Of a DNA stretch of 64,000 bases, positions 42,901-54,058 are shown piece after piece. The notes under the pieces are model-generated. The model was not told the DNA's origin and ran no database searches. It saw only the letters and a list, made by a program, of their open reading frames with translations. Each line of letters opens with the position of its first letter. Position 1 is the first letter of the stretch. The stretch lies in the NCBI RefSeq assembly GCF_010015585.1, contig NW_022985081.1, positions 295,995 to 359,994 of the forward strand. The letters run 5' to 3'. Both the position numbers and the translations under genes were made by a program. The stretch is from Eremomyces bilateralis CBS 781.70 (taxonomy: Eukaryota; Ascomycota; Dothideomycetes; Eremomycetales; Eremomycetaceae).

Positions 42901-44159
42901 TCTTGCGTCAATCCTTTCAGGACCCATCACCATCGCCACCGGAGCTCCATTGCCAGTCTGCGATTCTCGATAGCTCATACGGTAAAGTTCTCCGAGGCCG
43001 TGCTAACTAGTGTTTCAATAAGTTTTGCAATCAGTTTGCTATGGTTGTTGGTAGAGCATATGTTGGTATCCTTGCGGATGTTCTCACATCTCGTGCGAGA
43101 CGGAGCTAGTGATGTAGGTTCTCGAGCGAGCTGCGAGCTCAGATGCGCTTGTGCCTGTTCCGTTCCGAACTGACAAAACCAAACTGTTCCAGGACAAACA
43201 ACGCGATTTTATGGGAACTGATTTCCTCAATGGGATTGCCTGGCAACCAACTTAAGGTATTTTTCGAAGACTCCAATCATCAACTCGTCATTCTCGGCTC
43301 TCTCATCCGAGTGCTTGTTCCCCCTCTAGAGCCAATTGTGGCAGCAATTCGCCGCCCCTCCCCTGCAGAACTCCATAACAAAATCCACCCCTACTGGTGA
43401 GGTGTTATCATTACTTATCAAGGACGACATAATGGCTAGCAGAGGAAATGGGTCTTATCAAATCATCCGCACGTGGTGATACCACAAGAGGGGTCTTCGT
43501 GCGACTGCAAGACGAGACAGCGACATCATTCCCTCATGCTGTGCTGATTCACGCTGTGAGGGAGGGGCTGCCCCGCACTTGTCCGCGAATCCATCTGCTC
43601 TTGGACGCGATATGCGATGACTTTTACTCCATCCAGCAACTCGTGAGAAGGAGTTCGCATGTAAGGGAGGGAGGTCGCGCGAGATCATTCGCCGACTCTT
43701 CCATCCCTATTCCCTAGGTCCATCTGTCCGTCGCGATACACTACAGTTGCTTGCTGTCATCATGGAAATCGTGGAGGCGAATTCGCGACTCCGCTTTGGC
43801 GTAACGGAATGAATCCGAGAGATCAGATGGTATAAATGGCGCTGGATGCTCGGGGATTTTGGGAAGCTTGACTGATAGTTACATCGTCAATCGAAAGTTG
43901 TCACAGTGAAACTTCGCTCTTGTTGTCAGAGTGATCGTGAATTTGTACTCCTTGCAAGGTTCTATACTTATATCTGTATCATCGAATCGTTCATTCCGCG
44001 GTCTCCCCCACAGCACACGTCATCAACGGTTCATCACGATAGCAGGTGCAGCCAACGTTCTCAGCACGAGGTAGCTTAACATCGTCGACTTGACATGGAT
44101 TTCCACTACTGACTCCTCTAGTCACAACATTCCACCTCAATCACGCTTCAATTCTCAAA
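39972..44159. other. Gene-poor region, 4.2 kb
   Basis: No intact gene is supported. Plus-strand frames at 42,275-43,400 carry protein-like pieces in changing frames: SSGPNGTQYILPSIETLG, then LPAIVWLILGTGCSLSICFG, then FLNGI-type sequence; this may be a decayed membrane-protein gene. The last 250 bp before 44,160 are the formate dehydrogenase promoter, with a CCCCCAC element near 44,007 of the CreA type. Nothing else is recognisable. Confidence 0.4.
42436..43400 (+). pseudogene. Possible decayed gene, family unknown
   Basis: Several protein-like stretches lie in different plus-strand frames, including a hydrophobic segment near 42,780-42,860 and a 45-residue stretch starting MGLPGNQLKVFFEDSN near 43,230. 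No splice arrangement I tried makes a continuous product. It could be random open sequence. Confidence 0.2.
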
Positions 44160-45499
44160 ATGGTATTTCCAATCGCCCGCTCAGTGGCACGGCTGGCTCG
44201 TCCAGCCACCTCTTCTCTACTCTCTTCCACCCGTCTCTCCGCTGCTCCACGAATCTTTCTAATCCGACCATCCGTCCGGACGCTAACCGCATCCTCAAAA
44301 CTCCAGGGCAAAGTGCTTCTATGCCTCTACGACGGCGGCATCCACGCCGAGCATGAGCCGAAAATGCTCGGGACCACCGAGATCGAGCTCGGCATCCGCC
44401 CGTGGATCGAGGAGCGAGGCCACACGCTCATCACCACCTCCGACAAGGAAGGCCCGGACTCCGCCTTCGACCGGGAGCTCGTCGACGCCGAAGTGATCAT
44501 CACCACGCCGTTCCACCCCGGCTACCTCACTGCCGACCGCCTCGCCAAGGCGAAGAAGCTCAAGCTCGCCGTCACCGCGGGGATCGGCTCCGACCACGTC
44601 GACCTTGATGTGGCCAACCAGACCAACGGCGGTATCACCGTCGCCGAGGTGACGGGCTCCAACGTCGTGTCGGTCGCTGAGCACGTCATCATGACCATCC
44701 TGGTTCTCGTGAGGAACTTCGTGCCGGCGCACGAGCAGATCCAGGCGGGTGACTGGAATGTCGCGCAGGTGGCGAAGAACGAGTATGACCTGGAGAGCAA
44801 GGTGGTTGGGACAGTGGCGGTAGGGCGGATCGGGAAGCGCGTGCTGCAGCGGTTGAAGGCGTTTGACTGCAAGGAGCTGCTGTACTTCGATTATCAGCCA
44901 TTGAGCGCTGCTGAGGAGAAGGAGATCGGGTGCCGGCGCGTGGAGAAGTTGGAGGACATGCTGGCGCAGTGCGATGTCGTTACCATCAACTGCCCGCTGC
45001 ATGAGAAGACGAAGGGTCTGTTCAACAAGGAGTTGATCGCCAAGATGAAGCCGGGTGAGTCAGGATTCGCTTTCGGGGATGGCCCAGGCTGACTTGTATA
45101 GGCTCATGGCTCATAAACACCGCTCGTGGCGCCATCGTCGTCAAGGAAGACGTCGCTGAGGCGCTGAAGTCCGGACATCTCCGTGGCTATGGCGGTGACG
45201 TCTGGTTCCCGCAACCCGCACCGAACGACCACCCACTGCGCTACGCGAAGAACCCGTGGGGAGGTGGCAACGCGATGGTACCGCATATGTCTGGAACGTC
45301 GATCGACGCTCAGGCGAGGTATGGAAATCGAGTGCCGATGTGCCATGAACCTGGCTAATGTTTCTGCAGATATGCTGCCGGTACCAAGGCGATCCTTGAC
45401 TCGTACTTCTCCGGCCGGCACGATTACCGACTGGAGGATCTGATCGTCAAGGATGGCGATTACGCCACGAAGGCGTATGGCGAGAGGGCCAAGAAATGA
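44160..45499 (+). CDS. NAD+-dependent formate dehydrogenase, mitochondrial
   Basis: Oxidises formate to CO2 with NAD+. Three exons (44160-45054, 45102-45318, 45370-45499) give 413 residues. The first 45 residues are a classic mitochondrial presequence ([20 protein letters not shown], no acids). The D-2-hydroxyacid dehydrogenase fold is clear: substrate loop [25 protein letters not shown], the dinucleotide loop [12 protein letters not shown] (fungal enzymes usually have VGAGRIG), [13 protein letters not shown] carrying the catalytic Arg, and [12 protein letters not shown] carrying the catalytic His. A CCCCCAC motif about 150 bp upstream hints at carbon catabolite control. In aspergilli the orthologue is the acetate-inducible aciA; I do not assign the symbol here. 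Confidence 0.95.
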
Positions 45500-45798
45500 G
45501 CGCGTCGACTGCAGTGGATGGGCGATGTAGAAACCAAGGGGTACGAGATGCAAAAGCAGACAGGGTCTGGACAGTCCCAGATGTGTTCAGCATTCCGAAT
45601 GATGGATGTTTTCGGCGTTTGAGTTAACCCACAGAACGTACATGCCATGCTCTTTCCGCACCAATGTTTTCCGGCGTTTCTTAACGAATATCCAAATGTC
45701 AAATCAATTGACCAATCCGTTCCTCAACTCCGTTACCTGTAACGCCATACCGCTATTAAATGCATAACCGAAACCACGCTCGTGATCCCCACACGCGA

Positions 45799-46315
45799 TT
45801 ACTCTTCATCACTATCGTCCCTAAACCCCTCTTCCAACTCCCGACTCAACCTTCTTTCCGTATCTCCCAACCGATCCCTTCTCCCCCACCCCTCCTCCCT
45901 CTCCACCTGATCATACCCCGGCGGCATATCCAACATGCCCTCCGCCTCCGCCTCCCCCCGTCCATCCGCCCCATCCCCCGCCCCGTCCCCCCTACCACGG
46001 CCTCTCCGAAACCGAGATAAATACTCCCAGCGCCACGCAGCGGGCAATAGGGCGGCGACGGCGCGGAACGGAGCGCTGAGGTCGCGCAGGGAGGCGAGGG
46101 AGACAGGGGATTCAAAGGAGGAGGAGAGGGGCGCGTAGGAGCGGTAGCGGTTGCGGTGGTGGCGGTAGAGGGGGAGGAGGAGGTAGGTGATGAGGAGGAA
46201 GAGGGCGAGGGAGATGAGGAGGGGAGGGAGTAGGGTCTATGCGGGGGTTAGTTGGTTGTCGGGTGGGTTGGATAGAGGGAGGGGGACGCACCTTGAGGAA
46301 TTCGGCTATGGGCAT
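45799..46315 (-). CDS. Small single-pass membrane protein, uncharacterised
   Basis: Exon 1 (46315-46292) is only eight codons, MPIAEFLK; a 55-nt intron (GTGCGT..ATAG) precedes exon 2 (46236-45799), giving 153 residues. The first helix is strongly hydrophobic (TLLPPLLISLALFLLITYLL), likely a signal anchor, followed by basic YRHHRNRYRS, so the C-terminus should be cytoplasmic. The rest is Gly/Arg/Asp/Glu-rich (GRGRGDGAGDGADGRGEAE) and ends acidic (DDSDEE). I do not recognise a family. The gene lies tail to tail with formate dehydrogenase, about 300 bp apart. Confidence 0.65.
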
Positions 46316-47418
46316 GGTTGGGTTGGGGGAATATGTGTAGATTGGGATGAGGTTGGTAAAGAAGCTGGGAGGACACGGGAGATGAGTGTCATGCAGCAAT
46401 GAAGAGGTAGATTAGGAGCATTTGGATCAGTGTCGAAGGCGAATTGACCGTTTGCTGCTTTTTCCTTGCTCCTGAGGCTTGGTTTGAGGACGTTATGCGT
46501 ATAATGATACTGATCTGGAGGGGAATAGGTTCATGCCTCTGTACTGGATTCGATGTGAGAGAAGGGTAACGACGCTCAGAGTATCGAATTGCACTGTGAA
46601 CATTCGCTATGTCTTTGCACAGTACCTTCTTCCAATTGCGGCATTCTGTGAAGTTCAATACTCCCTGCCGTGGTGAAGTAAGGTGCGATACGTCTCCTCT
46701 CTTTCTCCTGTCCACGCAACGCAACATGCTTTATGCGGGTGATCGGAGGTTTCATCGACCCCCAGCCCGAAGATAACCGCTAATATAACCTCGTTCCATA
46801 TACGGATTAGCGCTGGTTCAGTGACCAGTTATCATGTCTTCTTTTGTCCCAGCCGCCTTTTGGCATGTATCTTATATACATTACTGATTCCATACAGCTG
46901 ACGTGATTCATCCCCCGCTAATGCAGCTTCACGGCCTCATCGCTCGCGCCCTGAACATTGTCCGTGCTGACGGATGGCTGTCACTTGTCTCCTTTGGTCT
47001 CGTTTACTGCAAAGACGTCTCAATTCAATCCATCCCAAGTGTTTCTACACTTTTGCGTCCCCGTACTACATCGTATTCCTCCCTCCTCTTACAATTCCAC
47101 TCCTTGCCGTAGAGTCGGTGCTGTGTCATCGAGCGATATACATGACCACACCCCTGTTTACCGCAATACACACCCCTTGAACGCGCTGGTGGCGGGAATC
47201 CTGCACCGCAATCCCCGATTCTACCCTACGACATTGCACGCAGCATGGATTAATACATACTCAAGTCGAATAAACAGAAGGCGTCGGAATAGGAGGGCAA
47301 GCTGGCGACAACATCGCATCGAGCCCGCTGATGGGCATCAATATCCGCGCCAACAACCTTACGCACCCGTGCCTCGGAGTCCAGCTGGGCTTGAACCGAC
47401 GGCACAATCTTCCACAAG
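46316..47418. promoter_or_regulatory. Divergent promoter and formin leader
   Basis: About 1.1 kb between the small membrane-protein start and the formin ATG. From about 46,900 the plus strand is pyrimidine-rich and probably includes a long formin 5' leader with several upstream ATGs. No extra gene is supported. Confidence 0.45.
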
Positions 47419-50400
47419 ATGCCCTCCAGCTCCTCCGCGGATGCGAAATCGAGGCAGTCGTCGGGCGGGAAATCTTTCTTCTCGCGGCGACATAGAGAGA
47501 AATCCAACGACTACGGCTACTTAAACGCCGATCCCGCCACGGTGATGCCCGCACCGTCGGGGTCGCAGTCCTCGCGACATTCGAATCGACGGCCTAGTAC
47601 CGATCGCCCAGGCTCATCGGGTCACGATGCAGCGGGCTTGAACATGCAGGCGGGCGTCATCACGTCGATACCGTACGAGACCGTCGCGGATCGAGGATCC
47701 CCGATTGCCGTGAACTATTTGCCCAACGAAGAGAATCCGCCGAGGAGAGGCCCGAGGGAGCCATTACCACATCATTTAAATAAGGCGACCAGCGACTTTC
47801 ATCAGTACCCGGTGATCAATCGAATGGCACCTCCCCCGAAGCCCGGCGCGTCTGACGCGCCGCCACGGCCGCCACCGCATGCCTCCATGTCGACGCCAGC
47901 TTCGAGCGCCTCCGGGGATCGAAGCGGACACATGCAGAATTACAATAGGAAAGGAGGCGCATCGAACGGCTTTCAAGATATGGCAATCGCCCCAGGAAAT
48001 AACCGTATGGACGATCAAGCGAGCATTCACTCGAACCATTCGGGAGCCCGAACACCGAGTGTCCAGTCACACACGAATACCTCACAGCATTCATTTTCCA
48101 CATATGGGCAGGATATATCACCCTCGAAATCACACCAGTCGCCGATGTATAATTCCTCCGCACAAACCCAGAATTCGCGCTACAGTTCGACAACCTCCTT
48201 TTCGCCTGATGGCTTCAATTTGAAACGACCATCGGATGACCGCCTCATCGAGAAGGAATGGCTGAGCTTGATGAACAAGCGCGGCTGGCTTAATTTGCCC
48301 GAGCAAGCGCGGCGACAGATGCAGAACTACTCCGTTGACAAGAAATGGATGCTGGTATATCAAGATCGTCTGGCCGAGTGGCAGGGAGATCAGAAGAGAA
48401 AAACTGTCGCTCGACACACCGCTGCCGACACCGTCTTCGACCGCGCACACGAGGAGGGAAGCCCCGAGTGGTACGTTCGCAAGGTGCTGGATAACTCGAT
48501 CACCGCGAAGCAGTTGCAGAGCTTAAGCGTCTCTCTTCGAACGCAGCCCATCGGATGGGTGAAGGCGTTCGTCGAAGCACAAGGGCAGATCGCGCTCACG
48601 AATGTGCTCTCGAAGATCAACCGGAGGCAAGGGCAAGGGCCTGCTCCTCCGACCAAAAAACGGGATATGGATCTGGACCGCGAATATGACCTCGTCAAGT
48701 GCCTGAAGGCTCTGATGAACAATCGATACGGTGCCGACAATGCTCTGCAGCATCCGCAGATCACCGCGGCGTTGGCGGCCTCGCTCATCTCCCCGCGCCT
48801 CAATACGAGGAAGCTAGTCAGCGAGATCCTCACATTTCTGTGCCATTGGGGCACTGGTGAGGGACACGCGAAGGTCCTCGGAGCCCTGGACAACCTCAAA
48901 CATGCGCAGGGCGAGAATGGTCGCTTCGACGCATGGATGCGCATCGTGGAAGTCACCACCGACGGGCGCGGCAAGATGGGCAGTCTGGTGGGTGCCAGCG
49001 AAGAGGTCCGCAGCGGAGGCATCGGGGTCGAGAACCTGCTAATGGAATACGCTGTCGCGAGCTTGCTGCTCATCAACATGATTGTCGACGCTCCGTCGGA
49101 TGACTTGCAGCTGCGAGTGCATGTTCGAGCCGGGTTCACAGCATGCGGCATCAAGCGCATCTTGACGAAGATGGAGGGGTTCCAATACGAGGTGATCGAT
49201 AAGCAGATCGACCGATACCGCACGAACGAGGCGATTGACTACGAGGATTTCTTGGAACGGGAGAACCAGAGCATGGTGGATAGTGTCGAAGGCGATTCGA
49301 AGGATTTGAGCGACCCGATTCAGATCGCGGATGCGATTCAGACGAAGATCAACGGAACGAGAGCGAACGATTACTTTATTTCGACCATGCAGCATTTGCT
49401 CCTCATCCGGGATAACCAGGGAGAAGACCGGCTGCGGATGTTCCAGCTGGTCGATGCGATGCTGAGCTACGTGGCGATGGACCGGAGGCTGCCCGATATG
49501 GACCTCAAGCAGAGTTTGAACTTCACCGTCCAGAATCTGCTGGATAAATTATACACCGACTCCGAGGCACGCCAAGCGCAGGACGAGGCTACCGAAGCGC
49601 GGCAGGTCGCGGATTCGGCGCTCGCGGAGCGAGATCAGTTGACCGCGCAAGTGCAGCTGGGCGCTGATGGATTAGTCGCTAAACTGCAGAAGCAAGTGCA
49701 AGAGCAGCAAGCGATCATCGACCTGCGCGGGCGGCAGACCGAGACGTTGAAGGCCGAGGTCGCGGAAGTCCAAAGGATGCGGGCCCAGGAGCTCCAAAGA
49801 AATGAACTGGAGACTCGCGAGCTATACCTGATGCTCAGGGATGCTCAAGATGCAGCGGCCTCGGTAGCGAAGGACGGCAAAGCTCCGCTCGCAGACCCGA
49901 CTCAGATGCAAGGCATCCTCGACCGCGAGCGGCTCATGGACCGGCTGGAAAGGCAGCTTGAGCGCGCGAAGACGCAGGCGAAGCTAGAAGGCAAGGCATT
50001 CCAGGGCCCCGGTCCGAGCGACAAGCTGCGCGAGCTTCGTGAGCGGATGGATAACCCGATGGGCCAGCGGTTGGAGATCGGCGACTACAAAAACAGCATC
50101 ATCGGGTCGGTGTCGCGAGGGAAGAAGGCTCGCCATTTCGACTCGGATGACGAGACCGAGAAGGCGGACGAGGATGCAACGGTGTATGAACGGCCGCGGT
50201 TGGTCGAGATGCGTCGGCCGAAGATGAACGCGGAGCAAGCGACGGGTCTGCTTGGCGAGATCGCGAACAAAGTGAAACGGATCGACGGCAGCGATGATGA
50301 GGAGGGCGATGGTGTCACGACGGGGCCGACACATCCAAGCATTGAGTCCGCGTCGCCGAAGACCCCTGATGATGAGCAATTCGATGGGGCTGGAGGAAGG

Positions 50401-52804
50401 AAAGGTGTCTCACCGATGCCTGGATATGCTAATAACGTGCCACCCCCACCTCCACCACCCATGCCGGGCTATTCTGGCGCTCCTCCTCCACCCCCTCCAC
50501 CGATGCCAGGCTACCAATCCAATGGTGCACCTCCCCCTCCCCCACTACCGGGCACCAACGGTGCGCCTCCTCCACCTCCGCCTCCTCTTCCCGGCACCGG
50601 CTCCAACTTCGCTCCTCCACCCCCTCCCCCGATCCCTGGCGCGCCTCCCCTTCCCGGAGCCAAAACCGGCGGCTTCTTGCCCAAGCGTGATCTCAACACC
50701 GCGCCAACCATGGCACTTCCCGTCGCGCGGCCGAAGAAGAAGCTCAAGGCGCTGCATTGGGAGAAGGTCGACGCGCCACAAACCACGATCTGGGCGACGC
50801 ACACGCCGACGTACGAAGATCGGGAGGAGAAGTACAAGGAGCTGAGCCGGAAGGGCGTGTTGGACGAGGTGGAAAAGTTGTTTTTGGCGAAGGAGATCAA
50901 GGCGATCGGCAAGAAGCAGATGGCCAAAGATAATAAGAAGCAGATCATTAATAGTGATCTGATGAAGAAGTTCCGTAAGTACCTCGTGTCTCGATTACTC
51001 CTATGGGGAGGTTTATGCTGATGATTGGATAGATATATCCCTTGCCAAGTTCTCGCAAGTCTCCGTTGAAGTGCTGGTCCGCAAGGTCATCCACTGCGAT
51101 TCCGACGTCTTGGATAACGCGGTTGTTATGGACTTTTTGCAGAAAGACGACCTTTGCGTGATTCCCGACAACACCGCCAAGTTGATGGCTCCGTACGGCA
51201 AAGACTGGGCCGGTCCCGATGCTGCGAGCACCACTCGAGAATTGGACCCGTCTGAGCTGACCCGAGAGGACCAGATTTACCTGTTTACTGCCTTCGAGCT
51301 CCGCCATTACTGGAAGAGCCGTATCCGGGCGCTGTCGCTCACGAGGACGTACGAAGCGGATTACGACGAGATCTCGCAGAAATTGCAAGATGTCGTCCGG
51401 GTATCAGATTCGCTGCGAGACTCGGTCAAGTTGATGAACGTCCTGGGTCTCATTTTGGACATCGGAAATTTCATGAACGATTCCAACAAGCAAGCGATCG
51501 GATTCAAGCTGAGCTCGCTTGCGCGCCTGGGAATGGTGAAGGACGACAAGAACGAGTCCACCTTCGCCGATCTCGTCGAGCGGATTGTGCGAACGCAATA
51601 CCCCGAGTGGGAGGGCTTCGTCGATGAAATCGAAGGCGTCATCACGTCACAGAAACTCAACGTCGAGCTGCTCCAACTGGAGGCCAAGAAATACACAGAC
51701 AATATCAACAACGTGCAAGCGTCCCTCGACGCCGGCAATTTGTCCGACCCCAAGAAGTTCCACCCCGAAGACCGTGTCAGCATCGTCGTGCAGCAACACA
51801 TGAAAGAAGCGCGCCGCAAAGCCGAACAGATGAAAGTCTTCCTCGAAAACATGGTGGAAACGTACGACAACATCATGGTCTTCTACGGCGAAGATCCTAC
51901 GGACGAGAACGCCCGCCGCGACTTCTTCTCGAAACTCGCGATCTTCGTCAGCGAATGGAAAAAGAGCAAGGCCAAGAACGTCGAGATCGAAGACACCCGC
52001 CGCCGCAACGAAGTCAGCATGCGCCGCAAGCAAATCAGCGCCCAAACCATCAACGTCACCGCGGCTGTCGACGGCGACGCGCCGCCCTCTCCCGCGTCCA
52101 CCGGCGCGATGGACTCCCTCCTTCAGAAACTCCGCGAAGCCAAGACCGACACCCGCGACCAGCGCGACCGCCGGCGCCGCGCCCGCCTCAAGGACCGACA
52201 TCAGGTGCGCGTCGCATCCGGGCAAAATATCCCGGATATCCGGAGCGGCTCCGATGACGCCGACGACGCCGGTTCCGTGTCCGTGTCCGTCGACCCGACT
52301 GGGTTGCTCTCCCCGATATCCGACGCCGGCGAAGGACCGTCGACGGAGCCGGCGGGCGGCGACGCGGCGGAACAGGACGTGGGCGACCGGGCGGAGGCGC
52401 TGCTGGCGGGATTGCGGGCGGAAAGCGGGAAGGGCGGGGATGAGGTGCGGGTGCGGAAGCGGCGGGAGAGCGCGAACGATGAGCGGGAGAGGAGGCGGAG
52501 ACGACGCGCAGCGGCGGAGTCGGCGGCGAATGCGGCGAGTGAGGAGGCGGCGTGGAGTCGTGGGTCGAGGAACTCGCGGATTACGGAGTTGGAGGAGCCG
52601 AGGGATGGGGAGGATGTGGAGCGGAATCGATTGAGCGCGATTAGTGGAAGTGCGAGTGGGGAGGGCGAGGGTGAGGTGCCGAGAACGAGCGCCGAATTAA
52701 GCATATCGGGTAACCCGGATGCTATGGATGGTCCGCAGCTAAGTGCGGCGCCGGTGACGGTTGTGAGTCCGCCGAGTCCTGCAGGAGAGCAAGGGAGGCC
52801 GTGA
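47419..52804 (+). CDS. sepA: Formin, SepA-type, actin nucleator
   Basis: Nucleates unbranched actin for septation and hyphal tip growth. Exons 47419-50974 and 51033-52804, joined across a 58-nt intron inside FH2 (KKFHISLAKF), give 1775 residues, close to Aspergillus SepA. Order: Ser/Pro-rich N-terminal 270 residues; GTPase-binding and FH3 region about 270-720 (QPIGWVKAFVEAQG, SEILTFLCHWGTGEGHAKVL); coiled coil about 725-860 (SALAERDQLTAQVQLGADGL); FH1 about 1005-1085 with runs of PPPPPPPMPGY; FH2 about 1105-1510 (LKALHWEKVDAPQTT, LGLILDIGNFMNDSNKQAIG); and a DAD-like MDSLLQKLREAK near 1545 followed by the basic RDRRRRARLKDR. So it should be autoinhibited and Rho-activated like diaphanous formins. 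The tail after DAD is about 220 residues of disordered Glu/Arg/Ser. Confidence 0.95.
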
Positions 52805-54058
52805 GGTCTTCGGGAGGGGGTAATGTTTGCTGGGTGATGCTGAGTCCAACTTGACCGTGGCCCCCGGACGGTTTCCGTGGTCATTAGCGATACCAGTTTC
52901 TAATGTCTTATATTTTGCTTTACATCATCCTTTTTTTCTTCCGCCGTGTACTATAGGGGAGATATCGCTGCGGTATGCAGTAGGAGGACGGCTGTTGGGG
53001 GCCTTTCTTCGAGCATTTGAGCAGGGCGTTGAGATTGATTTGGGGGCGACAGAGCAGCCTTTGCGATGGATGTCAAGGACTGTTCCACTCTGCCACTGTT
53101 CCTTCAAATGGAGATAGCTATTACAAAGCACCGGGACTGTTAAACCAATATTCAGAGCTTGTTTGACTTGCACTCTGCCCTGTCGTTTCGACTCGAGAAA
53201 CGCTGGACTCCTTCTCCACATCTCGGTTTCCTCTCAATCCCATGCAACTACAGTCATAGTGCCTATTATTAACGATTGAAGGATGTAGTCATATTTTTAG
53301 GCGATCACGATTTTGTTATCGCCCCTGACGAAAATATAATGAAGTTGGTCGTTGGCCCCCCGGCTGTGATGGACAGCGTGAGTGCGGCAGATTACGAGGC
53401 CGGACCCTTGACCGGTTGATAGGGCGAACTTCAACCCCATGAGGCTGAGAGAACTCACCGACCTACTTCGCCATCACTTTTACGGATTCCGACTTCATGC
53501 TGCGAAACGCCTTCCGGCGATATTGGTGGAAGCCTGAAGGCAGGCAGTGTTGGACGGAGGTGTAACGAACACGCCTTTGCACCAACCAGATGTCCGCCAA
53601 CCTCCCCAAACGTGCCATGGATCGCTCGGTCTGGCAGAACACGTGGGACAAGTGTACAGGCCGTTAGGATTTTGACACTGGAAATTCGGACGGGTCTATA
53701 TCGGGCGCTATTGGTCGTGATACCATGGATCGTGCCTCGTTGGTGTCTCGTTGGTGCCAGGCAACCATGGCACTCACCCGTAGCTCACGCCTAAGGCGTG
53801 TGTCCATTGCGGCACGATGGTGAGAATTATTTGATGGCTGTGTAGGAAGACATGACCATAGATCATCAACTAACCGGTTGCTACAATTGTAAGGCCATAC
53901 GGTACGGTATTCCTATATTTCCCTTCCTAGAGATTTCTAGAATATTAGTCTTCGGACGCCTGTCCGTCTACGCTGATGCTCCGAGTCTTCCTTTCCTAAA
54001 TCTACTTCTAGTCTCTGTGTTACTTAAAGAACCTGTGTTCTAAGTTGTGCCTCCCAAT
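52805..54058. other. Intergenic region, 1.25 kb
   Basis: Between the formin stop and the RBR start, both on the plus strand. Short frames only; no RNA gene or repeat recognised. The right half should hold the RBR promoter and leader. Confidence 0.5.

Noticed and set aside
48390-49223. 277-codon ORF antisense to the formin
   Set aside because: It mirrors the conserved GBD/FH3 region; the plus frame is a clear formin.
52201-52884. 227-codon antisense ORF at the formin tail
   Set aside because: Ser/Pro-rich complement of the Glu/Arg-rich disordered tail, with no independent support.
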